Of a stretch of DNA of 6,015 nt, positions 1 through 5,974 are shown in pieces. Under the pieces are notes generated by a model, which worked only from the letters and a program-made list of their open reading frames with translations, did no database searches and was not told the DNA's origin. Position 1 is the first letter of the stretch; each line of letters begins with the position of its first letter. A program made the position numbers and the translations under genes. This DNA is from CAZTLI01 sp964614375 (GTDB taxonomy: Bacteria; Chloroflexota; Anaerolineae; Aggregatilineales; Phototrophicaceae): NCBI GenBank assembly GCA_964614375.1, contig CAZTLI010000352.1, forward strand, positions 1 to 6,015, in the 5' to 3' direction.

Positions 1-837
1 GGTGGTATTTTGCACAATTTGCAGCGGTGTTTGCAGTTTCTGGCGCATCCGTTCGGCGTCGTTCAGTTTACTGTCGATATAGGCTTCTATCTGGTCGAGA
101 CCGCTGGCGCGCCAGATGATGTCATCTTTTTCGCCATTGCCATCTTGCCATGCCTGTAACCCGTGTTTGGCAGACACCATCCACACTTCTGGCTTCACGC
201 CCAGACGGTCACGACTCTGCTCAAGCACATAGTCGCGCACGGTGTCGCGTTCTTGGTCGGAGAGCAAATCGGCTTGATTGACGGCGATAATGACCTTTTT
301 GCCATATTCTTGCAGGGTTTGTAGATATTCGACATTCCGTTGTGTCATGGCTTGTGTCGCCAACATCACCAGAATGACAATATCGCTGCGATGCAGAAAG
401 CGGCGTGTGGTCTCTTCGTGTCGTTGAAACACCGATTCAAGGCCGGGTGTATCGACAAGGCTAATTTTTTGCAGTAACGACGACGGATGAAACACCGTAT
501 CAACTTCGCCGCCCGATGTCATTTTCTGGGCTTGTTCGCCCCAGCGCAGAATGGTGATACGATCGGTTGTTGGGGTGGGGCCAATACCCAGTAATTTAGA
601 CTCACCCAGCAAGGCATTGATGAGCGACGATTTTCCAGAACTAAATGGCCCAACCAGGACCATCAAGAAGGGATTGTCGGCATGAAACAGGGCGTCTCGT
701 ACCTGTGCGACCCGACCTTCTTCAAGATTATCAATTTTGGGCAGCAGGTCGAGCAGGTCGTTGATGAGTGTTTGTTCGCGTCGGCGCAGCGATTGAAATT
801 CACTGATGAGCCGGGTATCAATTATCTCAGTTGCCAA
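1..837 (-). CDS. Dynamin-like GTPase, N-terminal part (runs off the left edge)
   Basis: A minus-strand frame open from base 837 to the window edge encodes 279 residues of a dynamin-superfamily GTPase, a class that uses GTP hydrolysis to bind, tubulate or fuse membranes. All G motifs are visible: G1 GPFSSGKSS at residues 63-71 (Lys69, Ser70), G2 threonines 90-91 in PTPTTDR, G3 DTPGL at 129-133, G4 NQAD at 187-190 (a variant of NKxD), and G5 SAK at 222-224. The first 60 residues look helical, as expected for the neck segment before a dynamin GTPase domain. The only in-frame ATG (661-663) lies just before the P-loop and would remove that segment. TTG at 835-837, preceded by AGG five bases upstream, is the best start; stops lie at 883-891. 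The C-terminal stalk and membrane-binding parts are outside the window. It is transcribed divergently from the cyclase. The GTPase call is firm; the exact subfamily and start are less certain. Confidence 0.88.
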   Translation of the reverse strand, partial: MATEIIDTRLISEFQSLRRREQTLINDLLDLLPKIDNLEEGRVAQVRDALFHADNPFLMVLVGPFSSGKSSLINALLGESKLLGIGPTPTTDRITILRWGEQAQKMTSGGEVDTVFHPSSLLQKISLVDTPGLESVFQRHEETTRRFLHRSDIVILVMLATQAMTQRNVEYLQTLQEYGKKVIIAVNQADLLSDQERDTVRDYVLEQSRDRLGVKPEVWMVSAKHGLQAWQDGNGEKDDIIWRASGLDQIEAYIDSKLNDAERMRQKLQTPLQIVQNTT

Positions 838-852
838 AATTACCTGTCCGCT

Positions 853-884
853 TTCACATCCAAAGGCGCAAGATTTGCTATACT
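853..884 (+). promoter_or_regulatory. Candidate extended -10 promoter of the cyclase-lysA operon
   Basis: TATACT at 879-884 is preceded by TG at 876-877, giving an extended -10 (TGCTATACT). The nearest -35-like hexamer, TTCACA at 853-858, is 20 bases upstream, longer than ideal; extended -10 promoters tolerate a weak -35. The start would fall near 891, leaving an untranslated leader of about 100 bases before the cyclase gene. Confidence 0.4.
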
Positions 885-903
885 ACTATCATCAGCATAG
901 CAA
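875..903. repeat. 7-bp inverted repeat between divergent promoters (possible operator)
   Basis: TTGCTAT at 875-881 and its exact reverse complement ATAGCAA at 897-903 are separated by 15 bases. Each arm includes the TGCTAT of one candidate extended -10, one per strand, so the symmetry may simply be two promoters face to face. The centre-to-centre distance of 22 bases (about two helical turns) would also suit a dimeric regulator binding one DNA face. No regulator can be named. Confidence 0.35.
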
Positions 904-922
904 GATTCAGGTCACTATACAA
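894..922 (-). promoter_or_regulatory. Candidate promoter of the dynamin-like gene
   Basis: Read on the minus strand there is TTGTAT (917-922), a 17-base spacer, and TATGCT (894-899) preceded by TG one base upstream, which makes an extended -10. Transcription would begin near 887, giving a leader of about 50 bases. The -35 is poor (three of six bases), so the call rests on spacing and the extended -10. Confidence 0.35.
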
Positions 923-976
923 TACGTTTCAATGCTGATTAAGGTTACAACCCCATTGCACTTATGCCTTTCATAC

Positions 977-983
977 AGGGAGA
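977..983 (+). promoter_or_regulatory. Ribosome binding site of the cyclase gene
   Basis: AGGGAGA lies nine bases before the ATG at 993. It is the only good purine-rich Shine-Dalgarno sequence in front of a gene in this window and it fixes the cyclase start. Confidence 0.7.
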
Positions 984-992
984 AATCCGCTC

Positions 993-3014
993 ATGACCGA
1001 CCCATTAGAGGAAAAAGAGCGTCAATTGGAACTCATACTCGCACTCGATGAGATTCGAGACACATTAGACGAAAGCCATAATCCCTCGGCGATGTTTGAT
1101 AGTATCGCCCAATTTTTGCAAAACACGTTTGCAGCCGATGCCTGTGCCATTATGCTGTTGACCGAGACCAGCGACGATGTAGAGTATATTTCCAGCATTG
1201 GTGTGCCATCTGAACGGGCAGTTAGCTTGTGTAAGCTGACCATGCACCTTGCAGAACCTGGCGCTGTCGATACCGCGTTGTGGCAGCATACATTGGGTGT
1301 ACAAATCGTCCTCAAAGACCCGTATCCACTGGGCAGCTTTTTTGTCGCGCGTAAAGAACAGGCTTTCACAGCTAACGACATCACGCTCTTTCGCCTCGCC
1401 GAAAGCCAGATTGATTCGGCAATTATTCAGGCGCGAATGCTCTGGAAAGTCGAACAACGTAATCGTGAACTGGAAGCGATTTATCAGATAGACCGCTTGC
1501 GTGATGATGCGCGCGATGAAGCGGAACTCATCAGCGGATTTACCAACATTATTCTCGAACGCTATACTGCCGAATTGTGCATGATTATCCTGTCACACAT
1601 TGATAACGAGCAGCAGTTCATCGTGCGCGGTGTGGTCGATAAGGCAGCGCTGCCGCAAACCGCGTTGGAAGCGATTCGTGAACTCACCGAGGATATTCGT
1701 ATCCCACAGGTGATCGCGACTCCGCCCGACATTCGAGATTTTATGCTGCTGGCAGCGCCATTTATAGTCAGCGGAGAGCGACTGGGCGCGGTCGTCATAG
1801 GGCGTAAACACCATTTCTCTGTCGCCGACCATCGCCTGTTGTTCGCAATTACCAGTCAGATGGATTCGGCAGTTGTCCATAGCCGGCTAAAGCAGCAGTT
1901 GGCAGTGCGTAATCGCGAACTTGAAACAGTTTATAACATCGACCAGATTCGTGATCAAGAGGTCGAATTTGAGCGGATGTTGCAGCGTGTTTTGACCGAA
2001 CTGTGCCGGACAATTTCCAGCGAATTGGGGTATATCATGCTGTATAATGCCGACAAGGAACAACCGCTGGAATTGAAGGCCGAAACGCGCGAGGGGATGC
2101 TGACATCGCCCGAATACTTCGAGGTTATCAGTAAATTTTCGCGCGAAGCCTTAGATCGGTCAGATGCAGTGGTCAGTAATGGCATGTCCGGTGTGATTCG
2201 CTCGTTAATCTCGATACCCCTCATCCTGAATGAAAAGATTATCGGTGTATTTGGCGCGGTTAACAGCGGCAATCCACGCGGCTTTAGTGCTGATGATCGG
2301 CGTTTATTGCAGGCGATTACCAGTCAGGTCGATACGGCAATTTTTGAACGCCTCGAACGTCGTCGGATGCGCCAATTGCTCAGTCGCTCAGTAGACCCGA
2401 AAGTATTGGAAGCCTTATTGCAGCGTGCAGATGAAGGTCTGCTGGCAGGCGAACGAGTCGAAATCAGCGTGATTTTTGCCGACATCCGCGGTTCGACGGA
2501 ATGGGCAGAGCGGACTGAGCCAGATGTGTTTGTGCCTATTTTGAATACGTTCCTCGCCGAAATGACCGATGTCATCTTTCATCATGGGGGGACATTGGAT
2601 AAGTTCGTGGGTGATGAAGTCATCAGCCTCTTTGGGACACCCGTCCACCAGGCCGATAATGCGTTCCGGGCGGCAAGCGCGGCGCTGGAAATGCAAGCGG
2701 TGCATCGCAAGTTACAAGAGCAACTTAAAGCCGAAGGCAAAGAACTGCCACCACTGGGTATTGGCATTAGTTCGGGCGAAGTCATCGCCGGTGAATTTGG
2801 CCCGCCGATTCGCACCGACTTTACGGCGATAGGGCGCGTGATGAATCTGGGGGCGCGCCTGTGTAGTGCTGCGGGGCCGTCGCAAATCATCATTAGTCCG
2901 ACCACCTATAACATGCTCGATGGGCAAATCACGGTGCATACACTTGAACCGATCACGCCCAAGGGTATCGCCAAACCTGTGCCGATATACGAGTTGTTGT
3001 CCATCAAAAGCTGA
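993..3014 (+). CDS. Triple-GAF class III adenylate/guanylate cyclase
   Basis: This 673-residue soluble signalling protein probably makes a cyclic nucleotide from ATP or GTP under control of its sensor domains. There is no signal peptide or membrane segment. Three GAF-type modules precede the catalytic domain (about 25-150, 165-300, 315-450). Modules two and three are each introduced by a near-identical helix, RNRELEAIYQIDRLRD at 156-171 and RNRELETVYNIDQIRD at 306-321, with a weaker copy (QLELILALDEIRD) at 11-23. Each module ends in a similar helix (SQIDSAI, SQMDSAV, SQVDTAI). A coupling helix (about 450-488) leads to the cyclase domain (489-670). Key residues are present: metal-binding Asp497 in FADIRGST and Asp541 in KFVGDE, base-selecting Lys537 and Thr611 (the Lys/Thr pair suggests ATP), and transition-state Asn618 and Arg622. 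It therefore looks active as a homodimer. The usual GDxVN reads GRVMN. GAF ligands are unknown. A good ribosome binding site precedes the start, and lysA follows six bases after the stop. Confidence 0.92.
   Translation: MTDPLEEKERQLELILALDEIRDTLDESHNPSAMFDSIAQFLQNTFAADACAIMLLTETSDDVEYISSIGVPSERAVSLCKLTMHLAEPGAVDTALWQHTLGVQIVLKDPYPLGSFFVARKEQAFTANDITLFRLAESQIDSAIIQARMLWKVEQRNRELEAIYQIDRLRDDARDEAELISGFTNIILERYTAELCMIILSHIDNEQQFIVRGVVDKAALPQTALEAIRELTEDIRIPQVIATPPDIRDFMLLAAPFIVSGERLGAVVIGRKHHFSVADHRLLFAITSQMDSAVVHSRLKQQLAVRNRELETVYNIDQIRDQEVEFERMLQRVLTELCRTISSELGYIMLYNADKEQPLELKAETREGMLTSPEYFEVISKFSREALDRSDAVVSNGMSGVIRSLISIPLILNEKIIGVFGAVNSGNPRGFSADDRRLLQAITSQVDTAIFERLERRRMRQLLSRSVDPKVLEALLQRADEGLLAGERVEISVIFADIRGSTEWAERTEPDVFVPILNTFLAEMTDVIFHHGGTLDKFVGDEVISLFGTPVHQADNAFRAASAALEMQAVHRKLQEQLKAEGKELPPLGIGISSGEVIAGEFGPPIRTDFTAIGRVMNLGARLCSAAGPSQIIISPTTYNMLDGQITVHTLEPITPKGIAKPVPIYELLSIKS
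1458..1928 (+). repeat. Internal repeat between GAF modules, spaced exactly 150 codons
   Basis: The stretch at 1458-1478 recurs at 1908-1928 with few changes, starting with CGTAATCG in both, an offset of exactly 450 bases. At protein level the copies are RNRELEAIYQIDRLRD and RNRELETVYNIDQIRD. The module-end helices also match (ATTACCAGTCAG occurs both near 1848 and near 2318). The sensor region therefore appears to have grown by duplication of a GAF-plus-helix unit. Confidence 0.6.
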
Positions 3015-3020
3015 CGCGAC

Positions 3021-4262
3021 ATGCTCAATTCATCATTTCAATATATAGACCATCATTTGCATTGCGATTCGATTGCTGTAACAGACATCGTGCGCGAAAC
3101 GGGCACACCGGTTTATCTCTACAGCTTGCGACGATTACGCGATAATCTGAATCGTATTCGCACTACATTTGTAGATGCAGGTCTTAATGCCCATATCCAT
3201 TACAGTGCCAAAGCGAATGCCAATCTGTCTATTTTGCGGACATTAATCGAAGCTGGCGCGGGCATAGATGCCGTAAGTGGCGGTGAAATTCATCGGGCAT
3301 TCGTCGCTGGCGCTAAACCCGAACAGATTGTCTTTGCAGGCGTAGGGAAAACGCCTGATGAATTGTGCGAAGCCGTGCAGAAGGGTGTGGGCTGGATCAA
3401 TGTCGAAAATGTCGATGAATGCCGCCTTTTGAATGATTATGCTGCGGAACATGGACGGCACGTCAATGTTGCGCTGCGCCTCAATCCCGAAGTCACAGCC
3501 AGCACCCATCCCTATATTGCGACCGGGCATGGCGGCGCGAAGTTCGGTTTGACAGCGGAAGTGATCGCGCACCTCTTAGCCCATCAATCGGATTATCCCC
3601 AGTTGAATTTTGCAGGGATACACGTCCATATTGGTAGTCAATTGCATGATACAGCAGCGACCCGTCAAGCCATAGAAGCCGCACTTACGCTGATTCGACG
3701 CTATCCGAATATTCGCACCGTGAATATCGGTGGTGGTTTACCGGTCGCCTATAAACCCGATGAATCGCTGCCGGATATGGGTGAATTTGCCCGTTTGTTG
3801 CGTCCACTGCTGAAAGATTATGTGGTACTGCTCGAACCGGGACGTTCCGTTGTCGCCGACGCAGGTATTCTGGTAACGCGGGTATTATACGTAAAACAGC
3901 AAGCGGGACAGACCTTTTATATCACTGATGCCAGTATGACCGAGTTGATTCGTCCGGCGCTGTATCAAGCCCATCATGAGATTGTGCCCGTAATCCAGAA
4001 AGCTGCATCTTCACGTCCCGTCACTGTCGTGGGGCCGGTCTGTGAAACAGCGGATGTATTAGGACGTGAGGTGCAGTTACCCGATAGGCAGCCCGGTGAC
4101 CTGTTGGCAATCCTGACGACGGGCGCGTATGGCATGGTCATGGCGAGTAATTATAATGCGCGGCTGCGCCCGCTAGAGGCAGCAGTTGATATTTCGGGCG
4201 AGTCGTGGTCGGTGATTCGGCGGCGCGAAACATGGGACGATTTGCTGCATCTCGAACAGTAA
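3021..4262 (+). CDS. lysA: Diaminopimelate decarboxylase
   Basis: A 413-residue PLP-dependent enzyme of fold type III that decarboxylates meso-diaminopimelate to L-lysine in the cytoplasm, the last step of lysine synthesis. Its length is normal for the family. The N-terminal alanine-racemase-type barrel carries YSAKAN with PLP-binding Lys64, the SGGE motif (86-89), the GVGKTPDEL loop (107-115), HVHIGSQ (201-207), the phosphate-binding GGGL (237-240) and EPGR (272-275). The C-terminal domain carries IRPALY (310-315), GPVCETADVL with Cys341 and Glu342 that complete the partner's active site in the dimer, and GAYGMVMASNYN with Tyr370. SGGE and CESAD/CETAD-type motifs favour this over ornithine or arginine decarboxylases. 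The gene starts six bases after the cyclase stop and has no recognisable Shine-Dalgarno sequence, so it is probably translated by coupling. There is no room for its own promoter or a lysine riboswitch immediately upstream. Confidence 0.95.
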   Translation: MLNSSFQYIDHHLHCDSIAVTDIVRETGTPVYLYSLRRLRDNLNRIRTTFVDAGLNAHIHYSAKANANLSILRTLIEAGAGIDAVSGGEIHRAFVAGAKPEQIVFAGVGKTPDELCEAVQKGVGWINVENVDECRLLNDYAAEHGRHVNVALRLNPEVTASTHPYIATGHGGAKFGLTAEVIAHLLAHQSDYPQLNFAGIHVHIGSQLHDTAATRQAIEAALTLIRRYPNIRTVNIGGGLPVAYKPDESLPDMGEFARLLRPLLKDYVVLLEPGRSVVADAGILVTRVLYVKQQAGQTFYITDASMTELIRPALYQAHHEIVPVIQKAASSRPVTVVGPVCETADVLGREVQLPDRQPGDLLAILTTGAYGMVMASNYNARLRPLEAAVDISGESWSVIRRRETWDDLLHLEQ

Positions 4263-4291
4263 ATATGGGATGGACACGGACGGTTCGGGCT

Positions 4292-4320
4292 TTACAGTAT
4301 ATGGGGCGTCTGGTATAAAG
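4292..4320 (+). promoter_or_regulatory. Strong sigma-70-type promoter of the 6S-like RNA
   Basis: TTTACA (4292-4297, five of six consensus bases), a spacer of exactly 17 bases, and TATAAA (4315-4320, five of six) preceded by TG at 4312-4313. It is the best promoter in the window. The predicted start, 4326-4327, coincides with the first base of the long closing stem of the RNA downstream, which independently supports a small-RNA gene here. Confidence 0.78.
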
Positions 4321-4325
4321 AATCC

Positions 4326-4496
4326 ACCTGCTGTGCGCGTGATGACGTCCACACGTTTTGGGCCAACACCCACCTGAAGGGGACTACAATGCTGGTGCCA
4401 ATGTGATAGGCCTGAGCCAAGACAGAGGCGTCCAGAGAAGGTTCCCACCTGCGAAAGCAGGTTCAAAACTAAGCGGCACACGGCATGGCAGGCCGC
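4326..4496 (+). ncRNA. ssrS: 6S-like regulatory RNA
   Basis: 6S RNA folds into a rod with a central bubble resembling an open promoter and sequesters the housekeeping RNA polymerase, mostly in stationary phase. Hand folding gives: a closing stem of 14 pairs with one bulge (4327-4341 with 4479-4492); a possible short helix (4344-4349 with 4427-4432); a terminal arm (UUGGGCC 4358-4364 with GGCCUGA 4409-4415, CAC 4367-4369 with GUG 4403-4405, CACC 4371-4374 with GGUG 4394-4397); and, on the 3' side of the bubble, a six-pair hairpin ACCUGC-GAAA-GCAGGU at 4447-4462. That small hairpin in the 3' bubble strand is a hallmark of the family, and the segments GUCCAGAGAAG (4430-4440) and GGUUCAA followed by ACGGCAU resemble the E. 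coli molecule as I remember it. The length of about 170 bases fits. A strong promoter ends at its 5' end and a terminator follows. The mature 3' end is approximate. No tmRNA, SRP RNA or RNase P RNA signature fits. Confidence 0.75.
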
Positions 4497-4504
4497 AATT
4501 ATCG

Positions 4505-4538
4505 ACAGCGCGCTCACGATGAACGCGCTGTTTTGTTT
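4505..4538 (+). terminator. Rho-independent terminator after the 6S-like RNA
   Basis: ACAGCGCG (4505-4512) pairs perfectly with CGCGCTGT (4524-4531) around an 11-base loop and is followed by TTTTGTTTG. The T-rich tract lies only on the plus-strand side, so it ends rightward transcripts: the 6S-like RNA and probably read-through from the cyclase-lysA operon, which has no terminator of its own between 4263 and 4291. Confidence 0.82.
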
Positions 4539-4554
4539 GTGTCGGAGGTGAGGG

Positions 4555-5895
4555 TTATTCTGAGTAATTTGCGCCAAAAACTTCGACCATTAATGGCCCA
4601 AGCCGCCCTTGATCCGGGATAAGCACCTGTTGTCCATCGCCTGTGAAGTAATCGCGCACATATTCCCACGTTACGACACCCGTATAGATGTTCCCGGATG
4701 GCACTTCAGACGCATAAAGACCAAGCTGGATGATTTGCTCCAGTGTCAAGCCGGTGTATACATTTTCGCTCAGGGTTTGCCACAAACCCGGCGCTTGCAC
4801 AATCAATGACGGCAGCATTTCGAGATTCAGCACACGGTCACGCACGGCGAACATCACTTGCTGCTGGCGTTCAGCGCGGTCAAGGTCACTCGCACCATGA
4901 CGGGTGCGGGCATACTTCAACGCCGTCGCCCCATCAAGGTGATGTGAACCGGCGCTGATATAGAATGGGTCGAAACCATAATACATATCGGGGTAACGCG
5001 GGTCGCTGATGTTGTATGGCACGTCAACATCAATGCCGCCAATCGCGTCGATGATGGCAATCACCGCTTGAAAATCGACAATCAGATAATCATGTATGCG
5101 GATACCGAAGTTGTACTGTACCGTCTGCATCGCAAGCTGTGGGCCATAACCGGGACGTTGAATTTCGCCCAATACCATCGCTGAATTCACGCGCTGCCGC
5201 TGCGAATAACCCGGTATGACCACATACAGGTCACGCGGAATGCTGAGGATGCCGATTCGCTGGGATACCGGGTCAATACTGACCAGCATCATCGTATCGG
5301 TACGATACGCCAGGCCACTTTCACCCGGACGCCGATCCAGACCAATGAGGAGCATCGTAAATCGCGATTGCCCATCCCAGGGTTCGATGACGAAACTGCT
5401 GCCATCGGGTAATTCCAGCACACTGCCGACTTGACCAGTGTTGACACCCGATAAATTCGTCCGCGCATCCACCGCTGTCGGCAGAATTGACACAACTGGC
5501 GCCGTGGGCAGCACTTCTTGACTGGCGGCAGGATTACGCAGCAGGAGGAAAAAACTCAGGCTAATGGTAATCACAACGCCGAAAATCGCGGCGGCAATAA
5601 TCACCCATGCCCAATCCCCACCCCCGCGCCCTTTGGTCTTTCGCCGTCGTGATCGTGAACGGGCCGCCGATTCACTTAATGGCATCGCGGGCGGTATATA
5701 GGCGTCACGGCGATAGATGGGGCGTGCTGCTCCTGATGCGGGCGCTGCCTGTGCATGGACGGCGGTTGGTTCGGCGAAGTGCTGGCGTCCATCGCCATTG
5801 TCTTTAGTTGCTGGTTGATTGGATTGGTCTGTATCAACAGTGCGTGGCGATGGGACGGTGGGTTCGCTGTTTTCAGACTGAGACTTTTCCTGCAT
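4555..5895 (-). CDS. LytR-CpsA-Psr (LCP) family cell-wall glycopolymer transferase
   Basis: A 446-residue membrane-anchored protein. LCP enzymes move glycopolymers from a polyprenyl-pyrophosphate lipid carrier to the cell wall outside the membrane; the substrate here is unknown. Residues 1-80 are a hydrophilic, Pro/Ala/Ser-rich cytoplasmic tail. A basic cluster (RSRRRKTKGR, 81-90) precedes one membrane helix (about 94-119), so the rest is extracytoplasmic. After a linker (120-175) comes the LCP domain (about 178-360): LLIGLDRR (182-189), YRTDTM (197-202), LSIPRD with Arg221 and Asp222 (217-222), RVNSA (235-239), VDFQAVIAIIDAIGGIDVDV (273-292) and YARTRHGASDLDRAERQQQV (328-347). The pyrophosphate-contacting Arg and Asp residues are thus present. 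The last 80 residues are a usual LCP tail. The ATG at 5893-5895 has no clear Shine-Dalgarno sequence but follows a good promoter; Met71 is a less likely alternative because it would drop most of the tail. The gene runs convergent to lysA and the 6S-like RNA. Confidence 0.93.
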   Translation of the reverse strand: MQEKSQSENSEPTVPSPRTVDTDQSNQPATKDNGDGRQHFAEPTAVHAQAAPASGAARPIYRRDAYIPPAMPLSESAARSRSRRRKTKGRGGGDWAWVIIAAAIFGVVITISLSFFLLLRNPAASQEVLPTAPVVSILPTAVDARTNLSGVNTGQVGSVLELPDGSSFVIEPWDGQSRFTMLLIGLDRRPGESGLAYRTDTMMLVSIDPVSQRIGILSIPRDLYVVIPGYSQRQRVNSAMVLGEIQRPGYGPQLAMQTVQYNFGIRIHDYLIVDFQAVIAIIDAIGGIDVDVPYNISDPRYPDMYYGFDPFYISAGSHHLDGATALKYARTRHGASDLDRAERQQQVMFAVRDRVLNLEMLPSLIVQAPGLWQTLSENVYTGLTLEQIIQLGLYASEVPSGNIYTGVVTWEYVRDYFTGDGQQVLIPDQGRLGPLMVEVFGANYSE

Positions 5896-5912
5896 AGGTG
5901 ATTGCTGCTTTT

Positions 5913-5928
5913 CAGTTTACAATAACTG
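5913..5928. repeat. Short inverted repeat in the LCP leader
   Basis: CAGTT (5913-5917) and AACTG (5924-5928) flank six bases. It lies in the predicted LCP 5' leader, between the promoter and the start codon. Five-base arms occur easily by chance, so a function as operator or hairpin is only possible. Confidence 0.2.
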
Positions 5929-5945
5929 TCGAATGGTTTAATTTC

Positions 5946-5974
5946 AGTATAGGCACGGTGGCAAAATGCGTCAA
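5946..5974 (-). promoter_or_regulatory. Promoter of the LCP gene
   Basis: On the minus strand: TTGACG (5969-5974, five of six), exactly 17 bases, then TATACT (5946-5951, five of six). The start falls near 5939, giving a leader of about 43 bases. The -35 box overlaps codons 2 and 3 of the plus-strand gene at 5966, so expression of the two divergent genes may interfere. Confidence 0.68.

Noticed and set aside
895..923. Second plus-strand promoter with TACAAT at 918-923
   Set aside because: No acceptable -35 lies 16-18 bases upstream.
682..1051. Two small plus-strand frames near the divergent region
   Set aside because: They lie opposite the dynamin-like gene or run into the cyclase start in another frame; neither shows a recognisable motif.
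2415..2939. Several minus- and plus-strand frames of 75-107 codons inside the cyclase catalytic region
   Set aside because: They are other-frame readings of a strongly conserved coding region.
3015..3020. Lysine riboswitch controlling lysA
   Set aside because: Only six bases separate lysA from the upstream gene, so there is no leader that could hold one.
4326..4496. tmRNA, SRP RNA or RNase P RNA as alternatives for the intergenic RNA
   Set aside because: There is no tRNA-like end or tag frame, no GNAR-type SRP core, and no conserved RNase P segments; the rod with a 3'-bubble hairpin fits 6S RNA better.
4505..4538. Bidirectional terminator shared with the LCP gene
   Set aside because: On the minus strand the stem is followed by CGATAATTG, not a T tract, so it should end only rightward transcripts.
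4173..4577. Minus-strand frame of 134 codons across the lysA end and the intergenic region
   Set aside because: It overlaps lysA, the 6S-like RNA with its promoter and terminator, and the LCP end, and its protein shows no domain or composition typical of a real gene.
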